Shown: one piece after another, positions 40,401 to 52,400 of the stretch
Position numbering within the stretch: the stretch's first letter is position 1
Layout: each line of letters starts with the position of its first letter
Source of the DNA: Sipunculus nudus
Taxonomy: Eukaryota > Annelida > Sipuncula > Golfingiida > Sipunculidae
Length of the DNA stretch: 64,000 nt
Reading direction: 5' to 3'
Assembly: GCA_026874595.1 (NCBI GenBank)
Contig: CM049316.1
Coordinates: 55,561,676-55,625,675, forward strand
The notes under the pieces: generated by a model
Told to the model about the DNA's origin: nothing
Databases searched by the model: none
The model's input: only the letters and a program-made list of their open reading frames with translations
Position numbers and translations under genes: made by a program

Positions 40401-43400
40401 CATTAGTCTCTGGGTTAAATTTGAAAGTAATGACTTTATAGGGAAGTGCAGTGGGCAGTCTGTGTCAGTAACTTTATAAGGAGTTAACTGAGCTGTAATA
40501 ATGGTAATTGACAGACAGGGTTACGTATGAATGGACATAAGTAGTGGCAGGACTCGGTAATGCATTGACCAAATCCCATCAGCACAAGTTGGTGACCGAA
40601 TCATGGGCAGCTGACCATCTGGTCAGGACCTCCCTGAGGATCGCACAGCCCTGGGACAGTGACAGTAAATGTAAGAGCCCTGTCCACAGCTGTTCTGGCC
40701 AACCTCCCACCCTGGGCCCAGACCCCGGTGCCATTTCTGAGGCAATAATGGAAAATCATTTGCTCTAATCATTAGTGACCCACAAAGAAACTCGGCAGCA
40801 GACATTGGTGCACACGCACAGCGATGGAATGCGATAATGCAACCTGACGTGGTATGAAATATGCATTGTGCCTGCATGAAAACCAGCTACTGGCAATTGT
40901 TGGTTCAATCAGGCCTCCCCCCCCCCCCCCCCCCCCCGGCCAGCTGTGCTGGTTTTTTTATCCTTATAGACGGGATGAAATCCACGTTCTAATGATTGTT
41001 AGACAAATTGTTCCTCAAAAACTGGCAAGTGCAAGCATGTCATCAGCGACCCTTGTTCTTTTGTACCTGCACTTGAATGCAAGTTCTTGCAATCCTGGTC
41101 ACGAACTAATGTTTTTCCTACAAATATTCTCAAATGAGTATCTTGGTGCAATCAACTGCAAATGAAATTACTGCATTTTTGCACTAGCAAATAAGGACAT
41201 TTGGGAGTTAGAAGTATGAATCATATGAAATTCTTTTACATTAAAAAAAAATTAAAATATTATTCATACTTTTTTGCTTGTATACAAAATCAACAAATAA
41301 AATGTTTAAATTTTAAAATAAACCTTATTTAAAAATCAAATTTTATTTTTTATTTTTAAAGTCATATCTATAAACACATTTTCATAAACAAGTTACTTTT
41401 TATAAATAAACTTGTTTATTAATCCTTTTGAAAATCAAAGCTTTCCATACAAATTTATAATTCAGAATAATGCCCCAAAAATAAATGACATGTTAAATTC
41501 ATAAAACAATCTGTCAAACATTCACTAAATTGCAAGTCATCATTATATTCATCCAAGACAAAACTAAAGTAAATATAGTCATTTAAAGAAAGAAAGTTTT
41601 GAGGAAAGCCACCAGATTGACTGTTTTTAGACTGCAGGAATCATGCAAATTTCTCTGAGAAGCCAAAGTGAGTTTCAAATGCACCTGTTTATAAACTGGC
41701 ACTCAATCTGGGAGAGACTACCACATATGGGTCCTCAATAACCTTGAAGCTTTTAACCTAAAAAAAGAACAATAGTGTAGACTTGAAAAGAATTTGAGTT
41801 CCCACTTGCAGATAGGCATGGGACATACAATGCTAGTGTCTGCGGACACCACTGATGAGGACTCAATACCTACATCTATTAGACAAGCACTACACGTTTT
41901 CGTGAAGTCCTGTGGGACTGAGTCAGGAAGAGATGCTGCGTTTTTACCGAGGGGTTCTATTCAGCGATGTAACATCAACAAAAAGCCGCCTTCCCTCATT
42001 GGACAGCCCCCTACGGTTTTCCAGCTTCTTGCTCACAAGACAGGGGCCACATCGGGGCAGCATCATTTGTCATTTAGGACATGGCAGCCTTACATGCACA
42101 TCTTGGTCCATTATTCACCATTTTCAATTGAACTGATTAATGAGAGTTTTAATTGGAAGGAGCCGTCACTCGTCTATACAAGGGACCTCATCACATCCTG
42201 GCCAGGGCACTCTTCTCCGCAGTTTGAGGGGTGGCCGTGTGTTCCGCTGATAATACTTTGTGTTGTGGTGTGAAAAGATGAAGGAGACTTTGCCTGCCAC
42301 CTTAACATACCCTCAATCTATTAGAGGCACCTCGGTGACTAACACAGGACACACCTCTATCAATTAGAGGCACCTCCGTGACTCTGTCCAGGAAAATCTT
42401 AAATCATAATGACAGCTAAGCTGCAATAAAATATTAATGGACAGAATAAAATATTAATGGACAAAATTCCACGGGGCATTATTTTGCAGCAATATCACAT
42501 GTACAAAATGTACATGTATACTGTTTGATAAAATCCTGTATCAGTCATATGGCTGTAACCGGAAAATGGGAACAGGCCAATATCTAACTACATTTTGTTT
42601 TTATAATAAATTCCAAATACAAGAGTAAAAACTTGTATATAAATTTAAGTATAAATGGTATCTTTATAGATGCTATATCCACATATAAAATTATCCTAGT
42701 GACCAGAATTATGTGTATATAATCAGACTTTTCTCTCACTGAGGTTCCCATCATATGTTAACTGAGTTAATAATAATTAATAATACAAATTATAATAAGT
42801 TAAAATAATATAAAATGTCATTTGAATTTAACCCTCTCTACCCAGTGTTATGTTTAAATAATCACAGCTATCTCTAATTGAGATTCTTCATTCATTTTAA
42901 CCCTCTATTCACTGTTAATTATCTCTAAATTATCACAGGTATTTCTCACTGAAATTTTTAATTATTTTAACCCTTTAACTGCAAGACAGAAAATAATTCT
43001 TGATGCACTGAGAATCTGTTATAGAGACTGCAGCTGCACAGCAATATGCCGTGTTAAACTTACTTATACAACGTATAAGGAGTGATTTATAATTGATAAT
43101 AAAGATCAGATTCCCTGATTTACAATTCATATCCAGGTCATTTGGTATAATTAGTTTTTGTAACATTAATGTTTTAATTCAGTCAACTATTTCTACACAA
43201 TGCAAGGCAGTATAATGCCACATTTATACTATCATGTGACAGTCATGTGACAAATGTAAGAGGATCTTTAATGTACACATGCAGGCAGGTGGTACCATGG
43301 TAACAATGTAGTGAGTCAGGTTTTGTTGATATAAAGTGATAAAAAAACACCCCATACAGAAAATCCATTAAAACAGAGAAACAGTCATAAAACAGTAAGA

Positions 43401-46400
43401 TATTTATGAATGCATGTGAAACAATGGATCCCTCTACATGTATCTATGTTCCTTTTCCAAGACAGCTAAAATAATCATATTTATCTTTTCTAAATCATAA
43501 GTTCCAATATAACTTACCAAGGATTTTATCAAGGAAATATGAACATAAAATCCAACAAAAGAGTGAATTAAAATTATTATTAAGAAAATATAAAAGACAT
43601 AGATTTTTCTATCTGGAAATCATTTGATGGGAAATATCAATTGTACAATGTAGCAGAAAAAGGAAATCTTTACATTGAATCTGAGTTTTAACCGTAAAGT
43701 TTTAAACCCTATTCTTAATGTTAGCAGCAAGCAGACATATATCCCGCAGCTATAGGACTATTACAGCTCATGTTGCATTATAATTGAAACTCAATGCAGG
43801 TGACAAATGCAGAGTGTGCTTACAGCTGTCCTGGTCAGCTGGTCAACTTGGGCTTGGCAGTTTTAAATATAAAATCAATCCCGGGAAAAACTGGCCTGGG
43901 CAAAATGGTTATCAGGCATTGTGACTTGACAAATATTAATTATGCAGTAAACAGTTATGTTTCTTTAACAATGCTGTTAGTTCAAGAACACACTGAGGTC
44001 TCTGGAGACTTTGTCAACTTTAAAATTTGTGTTAATTTCCATCTTCAGACTATTTTCATCTAAAGTTGTTCTTCTTCACCTGATGCCCCAATAAACATAG
44101 CTGACAGAATTAATTCAATTTTGTGAAGACAGTATATATCACAAATTGTTATGATGGTCTCAGAAAAAAATCACTAATAACTCTGATTAATATGGCTGTT
44201 TTGTCCTAAATTTAAATCTACAATTTTCTTACAAACGTTTGTTGGGTTCTTACATGAGTGAATAGTCCTTTCTAATTATTCTAGAAATTATAAGTCACAT
44301 GAATAATACTGACCACAGAGACACTTGTGACCATGATGTTGTTTCAGGTCTGAGACACTGCTGTTGTAGACTTTATTTAAACAGTTAAAACAGATTTATT
44401 GTTTCATCAAATGTGTCATAAGGATAAGGCAAAAATATCTGTCAATTTAGCAAATTTCATGGGTAATATCACCATGCAAGTAAATAATGTTTTGTGAATT
44501 ACATGAAAGGTAAATAATTCTGCTTCTATACCATAATATTTATGTACTGACTTGAAAATATAAATGGGACCAAGTTTACCTGCAGAGATCCTGCCAAAGC
44601 CTAGATAACTGCTATTGGCTTTATCATTTGTGAGGGTTTCAAATTTGTGATATTGCTGGAGGGGAAATTATCCTGAAAATAAAAGTCATCATAAGGAGGC
44701 CCCATGGCCCTGTCTGCACAAGTGAACAATATATGCCTGAAGGGTCAATAGTCCAAAGACTACTTTAATAAATAATTAAAGGGATCTTTTATGTTACTTT
44801 TAATTTTATCAGATCTTTTATATTATGTGATAATAAGGAATGAGGATTTCCATTCCCTCCATTTTTCATTTCAAACTTTCCTTTGTTAATATCTTGTGTG
44901 TGCTGTATAATTCACATATATTAATTATGGGTTTACAATGTGTATATGTTACTGTGGAGTGAGATTACAAAAACTGAACTTTTGCAAACACAGAAGAAGT
45001 AACAAGGGACCCATGGGTCACGGCGCTCAGCTGTTATATATGATAAAAAATAAGATTTGGGAATGAGGCACATGCTGGTTTTGTGTGGTAATAAATATAA
45101 GCTTTATTATGAGTTGTTGGTGTTTAGCTTATGTATGATTTTGATAGTATCTAGAGACAAGGAAGAGGATTGATTTCATTTATTTTATTAACAAACGGAG
45201 TGCTACTGTCACACATATTTTGACTTGGCCATATAACTTATAAGCAGCACATATAATAAAAGAGTTTAACTATTTATTAAAATTTAATAACAAATATTGT
45301 GCCAATATAATTTTTATTAAAAAAAATAATAAGAAAAACATATGATTTTTTGAAATAAAATATAATGGAAATGATTATTAAAATAATATTATAGAATACA
45401 TTCAGGAATGCATTAATGAATACATTTTGACAGTATCTGCACTAGTATTCAAATACTTTCATTTTTACCTGAATTCCCATTCTTATGCAATAAAATTTTT
45501 TAATGCAGTACATATTCATATCCATAATCAAATACATTTGCAAAGCATTCACGCCATGTCTAGAATTTATTCAGTTTTAGCCAAACAATGATGTTGAGAA
45601 TCCAGAATATACAAAATTCACAAATTTAAATAATGATCATAAGTACCTGGTTTTATGGCTTTTATTTATATTAAAAAAATAAATGTAATATATTCATTTT
45701 GGACTAATTTCACATCAATGTACACATAAGACACAGTAGGAATCTAGATTAATATTATCAACTGCATCTTTGTCTATCATTAATTTCCTTCATATGATCC
45801 CTAACGATTAGTAATGAATAATATGATTTACTTTTTTATCATTAAAATTGAACTGAAAAATACTGCATGGTGTTATTTGGAATATGTGACATTCTATCAA
45901 TAGCTACAAGATTCTTATATCATCAGTAACTGCAAGTTAATTTCTTGTTATTATAAACTAACAAATTCCTTTTCTATTTTTCTTTAATTTGTTATAAAAT
46001 CAATAAAAACTTATTAATTTATTGTTTATTGTTATGTTGTTGGTTAAAACTACTAGATGAGTTGGGTTGGACACCTGGATCAACTGCGGCTGGCCATAAG
46101 CTGCCTGGCTGCCCCAGTGAATGCCTCGCGGTCAAGCATGCATAATTTGCTGAAAGTTCAACAAGGTCAACATACAGGTGACTCAAGAGGGGCTTGAGAG
46201 AGCCAAGGTCTGACATGGTCTCCTAAAAACATTAATAAAAGCTACAATTTTTGGCCAATTTCTTTCAGCTTTCTAAACTAAAAAGCTGAAATCCTTATGC
46301 GTGCATGATATGAAAATTATATCAACAGTGCTCACAGGAAACAAACGTGCCATGGTCAAATTTGGGCAAAATTTAAGGTACTAATTTTATATTTATACTA

Positions 46401-49400
46401 ATAACTTATAAAATTTGAAAAATTCAGAAATAATTTTGGGTATTCAATTGAATCTTAATTAAATAATGTTACATCCCTGACAAAAAATCTCTAGCTTCAG
46501 CAATCCCCTTGTAATTGGAGTAAATATATTTCTTGATTTTTTACAAAGTGCATTATGTTTGGGCACAAAACTTAAAAAACAATTACGCAATACTGACATC
46601 CTTTCTGGCATGTGCATAGCGAATGTATAGAAAAATATGTATACTATATATGATCAAAGTCAGATCAGTGGTTTTGATATTAGGCAGTCTTAAAGTGTAA
46701 CAATGGGTTTTTAATGGAAAAATGAAGTTTTTCATTAATATCTCAAAGGAATTAAGTTCTAGTGACCAAATTCTTCGCATGGTAGGGGGTTTTGGAGACA
46801 TCTAACTGAATGCAAAATTTAAGGAACTTAGAGCTGAAGCTGGGGAGATGAGCTCTAGCTAACTGCATAACAATAGCTTGATGTAAACAATATGTGACAT
46901 GGTGCTTGAAAACTTGAATAAAATCAACAGGTTTTGATCAACTGGTTTCAAATTTTTGGTGTTAACAGTTGAAATGCAAATAAAAACATGCTTTGAAAAT
47001 AAAATCCACAGCAATTACAGGAAAAAAACATGCCAAGGTACTAATTTTATATTTAAACTAATAACTTATAAAATTTGTAAAATTCAGAATTAATTTTGGG
47101 TATACAATTTAATTTTGATTAATTAAAGTTATATTACTTGAAAAAAAGTCCATAGCTTTAACATGTTTTGTGTTAAGTGATGAAATATTTTTCCTGATTT
47201 TTTACAAAATGCATTATGTTTGGGCCCATAATGAAGTTCTACTGACCAAATTTTTGGCATGGTAGGAGATTTTGGGGACATCTAACTGTATGCTGAATTT
47301 CAGATTCGTAGGTCCAATGGTGTCGAAACGTGCCAGTCTTACGGACGGACGGACAGACAGACGGACGGACAGACGACGGACAATGGACCACGACTATAGC
47401 TCAGATGACTTATAGTCAGCTGAGCTAAAAATCACAAAATAAAATAAACCACAGTATGTATTTGGAATATTGTGAGGAAACCTGGCTGAGGTTGGTCAGG
47501 TGACTGAGGTGAACACTTCTGATTGGTCCTGGTAGAAGAACAATGAAAGGTTGTTTCTCATTTATATTTTGTTTACTTTACATTTGGGTTGATTCAATCG
47601 ATCAAGTGGTATAATGTTAACACATAATAAACAACAATTCTGAACCTGACACTGACAAGACCAGAAAAATCAAATTTATAGGCTGGAAAAGGGAGGGACA
47701 AAACTGCATGATTGCTGGTAAAAAGAACCAGCTGTCAGGTCATTTTATTTATTTTTGTATTTTCATATTATATTTATTGTGAGAAGATTGGTACTGCACC
47801 AACTGGCTGGGAGGTTGTCATGGAGGGACTACTAACTGTACAGGAGTCTGCCAGTTAACACATAACTTAATCTGAAGTAGACTGTCATGAAGTGGTGCCT
47901 TTCATATAAAGCAAAATGCCGCCAGCAGTTACAAAAACATGTGTTGTTTACTTAACTTGTAAGTTAAAACAGCCCTGTCTAAATACAATAACACCATTTG
48001 TGTAAATCAGACTAACTCACAAACAAAGACATGGCTGTTTTTATAAATTCATTCAATCCAGTTGGGACCAACTTTAACATTTCCTTCAGTGGTTATTTTA
48101 GAGCCAAAAGGGCAATTTTTGCTGAACAATAGGAAACAGCGCTGACCCTGGCAGATGAAAACTCTGTCATTTAGATACACTGTAGCCTACATTTCTTTCT
48201 GTGATAGGAGACTTTAGGATAAGAAACATTAATATGACATGGCAGTTACAAATTTGAATGTCTGACAACTTACATCTATATTCAATAGTCATTAATATTT
48301 ATAAGGGTATTAGATTCACTTTATATATCATTAAATGAAAGTTAATATATAACTCACTTCTTAGCAAAAGACTATATTTCCCAAGTTTCTACCCTTTTAT
48401 ATAAGGGTTTTAGATTCACTTAGTATGCAATTAAATGAAGTCATTAATACATAAACAACTTGTTTGCCAAAGACTATATTTCCCATGGTTTTACCCTTTT
48501 ATAAGAATTTCAGATTCACTTAATATGTAACTGAATGAAAGACAATATATTACTCACTTGTTTGCCCAAGTTTATACCTTGTGTAAAGTTAGGAAATGAA
48601 CAATAGAACAATTTTAGATTTTATTTTAGTTGGGAGCTGATTTATTGTATATCAACAAGAGTGCACACATGGGCTGCTGAAAAGAGCACATGAACAAGTT
48701 GTTTCATGAGATATCATGTCGTCTTGGTACATATACAACCTGACAAAAACAGTAAATATACAAAATATCCAAATCTATTTCAGCTATTCACAAAAGCATG
48801 ATTAATTGCATAACATTTGTCATTAAAAGAGTTAAGAAATAATTAAGAATTAAAACAAAATAAATTAAAACATGTTAAATGACATTTTCAGAATGTCCTC
48901 TTTAGAGCGTAAATGATAAGGCTTCAAAAACTCTTGAATTTTGTTAACACCAATAGAATATTCAGATTACTAAGTATTTGTCTTGCTTGACAAAAAATAT
49001 CAAAACTGACTTTCAAAGCTTGCCATAAATATTCATCCCAATAGGAACTTATGAATATTCATAAGAAATTCATGTAATAAGACCAAGAAAGCTTAGGATT
49101 TTAAATTTTGATTGAAAAGACGGGAAGACGACAAAAACATATTCCTAATCACCTCAAAAACCTTTATAGCTTATTCTGACAATTAATCTTATTGGTTTTA
49201 CATGAGCAATACAGAGAATTAGCCTATCATAATTTTCCATCGCCTTTCTCATGAGGAAAGCATGGATCGAGACACTCATGTTAGCACCAGTCGGTCTGTT
49301 TATAGCTTTCTGACTACACGTACCATATTTATGTCGCAGTTGCACAAATGAGCCGGAAAAACACTACAATAGAAGTACCTATCCACGGGGTGTCAAATAA

Positions 49401-52400
49401 TGTTAACTACTGCCATGGTTTAGTAAATGACCCCATTTGACTGTATATTAACTTGTCAAGTTATCTACTTCCAACCACATTGGCAGTAATCCTACCTACA
49501 TTAAAGTGACCCTTGTGGGCCCATAAAGACAGGCCCCTGGCAATAACACCCCTAATCTACAAGGTAAGGGTTGTCAAAGAAAATCAACGAGCCAGCAACT
49601 TGTAAATTATAGTACCCAAGTAATGGATTCCTTCCTGATTGGGCGACTATCTTGGTGTCCTAGTAAATGGATATTGATATATGTTATCAACAGACACTGC
49701 CAGCGCAGTGAATGAAACTGGAGATAATTAAATTTAGAATGGTCACCTTTCAATTAGCACAACCATTGGTAAACAATATTTCAAGTGGGTGGTTTTATCA
49801 CATGGATTGCAGGTATTTACTATCTTTCCTCCATTTGAAACATCTTTTTGATTGACAGATTTTGAGATTTATTATGTACCATCAGAAACCTGACTTAGTG
49901 CTTATGAAGTTTCATTTTCTTCTATGTTATATTTTAAGATAGGTTCATAAAACATTTTTTTAAACATATAAAATATAAAGATTTATATATGAAAAAAACC
50001 CAGCATATATTAGCCCTATTATACCTGATTTAAGTATTTTACACAATTTAATTTTTTACCAGTTGCATGAGATTATTTACATTAACTCATTTGGCTCTTG
50101 CCAACATACTAAATCTTGGTTTATAAAAAGGGTCACATCATAAGTTTTCTCGCAGGTTAAGATGGTAGGAATTCCTGTGTTTTAATACTACAATTTATCA
50201 TAGTACTGTGGACCAGATTTGTGACATGCACATAATATATTAAGTTTGGATTGTGTTACAGTGTGTCACAATCTATTACAAGAGACCATGCTTAAGGGAC
50301 CACACCACACCATACACTCAGTCATCAGGAATACTATATTTCATACCAGTGTCTGTGTCCACTTTTTTCTTCATGATTATATTTTATACAAGTAAGATGG
50401 CATAAAAATTTCTGGTTTTGATGGGTGTAGGAGGTATCAAACAATATAGCTGTCTGAGTTAGTAATACCTTCCATTGAATCCGGTGGATCATAAATTTGA
50501 AGAATATTGTAATTTTTTTAATTTTAAAACAGTTTAAGAGGCTTGCAAGTATTTTTAAAAAATATTCTTAGAACAATCAATGCAAAAAAATTGTGGACAA
50601 GGTCCTGGGACAGAATAAAATACTCCTATCACACATATATTTTCTGTAAGATATTTTGAGAAATGTAATCAAAACTTGTGTGAGAAGATTTCTGCATTCA
50701 CGTGTGAGAAGATTTCTGCATTCACATGGGTGTAAGACTTGATGTTTGTACAGAGCGGCTACAGTCAATCCGATGGGTTAAGGTTAATACATAAGGAGAA
50801 AAGAATATATATTGCAGAACATTTAAAAGGTATATTCTTATTGGAATGAATATATCAGTATATAACTAGACATTTCTTGGCACCGCAGGTGCTAGAGTAT
50901 CCCCAGACATAGTACGCCCCCCCCCCCCTTTAAGAATAGGCTCCCATTTTTAGCAGCATATACTGACACTTGGCAAGCAATTATTGTTTCTTTCATCTAT
51001 CAATCCATAATTTGATCTTGTGACCTCAAAATTGATAGGGTTCTTCCTCTCTTGGCAGGCGAACTATATGTGCAAGTTAAAAGATCTGAGATGAAATGTT
51101 TGGCTGAAAATGCTTCCACATCTTTTTAAAGATGTGTCCTGTGACCTTGACCTTTGACCTCATGACCCCAAAATCAATTGGAGTCTTGCTTTTTCAATGG
51201 GGCATATATAAGTCAAGTTTGAAATCAGTACATCAATAAAAGCAAGAATTATCATCCAGAAACTAATTTTTTGACAGATAGCTCCTGTGGCCTTGACCTT
51301 TGACCTTGTGACCCCAAAATTGATATGGATCATCCACTAACGGCAAGTGAGCTATATATTCAAGATGGAAGACCTGGGATGAAAGTTTGGCTTAAAATGC
51401 ATCCACAGCATCTTTTAAGATGCGAGTCCAATGACCTTGACCTTTGACCTCATGACCCTAGAACCTATAGGGTTCTTACTTTAGTGGTGGGCCATACATA
51501 AGTCCCGTTTGAAATCCATATGGCTATCAACACTGGAGATATCATAAGAGGTGTGTGATTTTCACTTAATATGGACACATTAATGGTCAAGGCCACTCTC
51601 ATGGTAAAGGTCATGACCCAAATGTAAATAGACCTCATCCCATAACCCATCTCTCTACATGTGCATAATATGAAAGAAATCTGTCTATTAGTTTTTGACT
51701 TATAATGCTTACAGTACTGTCAAGTGGCAATTATTGAGGTATTAAAAGGCATAAAAACAAGAAAAGGATAATAGGTGGCGCCACCAGTTTCTGGTTTATC
51801 ACAAGGCTATCCACATTCTTTGGTCACCTTGACTTTTGGACCTGTCCATGCAAGCTTACTTGAGATATTTAAGAATTTGTGTTATTTTCAGCAAAAATGG
51901 ACCTATTCATGGTCAAGGTCACTCTCCTAGCATAGGTCATGACCCCATTTTAAATAGGCTTCGTTCCCTTACCTATATCAAATGTAAAGTTTGAAAAAGA
52001 TCAGTGAAATATTTTTTGAGTTATCCCGCTCACAAGGTTTTTCTGCGGCGGCGGCGGGACCGTTGTGAAACCATAGTATCCCGACTTTGTCTGGGGATAC
52101 AATTATTATGGGTATACCCAATATTAATACCTACTTGGCAAGTACTTGGCAGCCATGTGTAATTGGAACTCTGGGAAAATTTGGGATGGACCATTCAGGT
52201 TTTTAGACAATTACCTAAAGCCTGCAGTGAACTCTCTTCATGTTTTAAACACAGGGCTTGGATTGGGTTAGCCCATTTTGTCACAAGAAAGTTTATGAGT
52301 GGGCCACCCTATCAGACCCTCTACCTTATATTTTAAATGTGTGATTGGCCACTCAGTGAGTGGGTCATCAGGCCTCAATTATGAGGATTAATTAGGCTAT

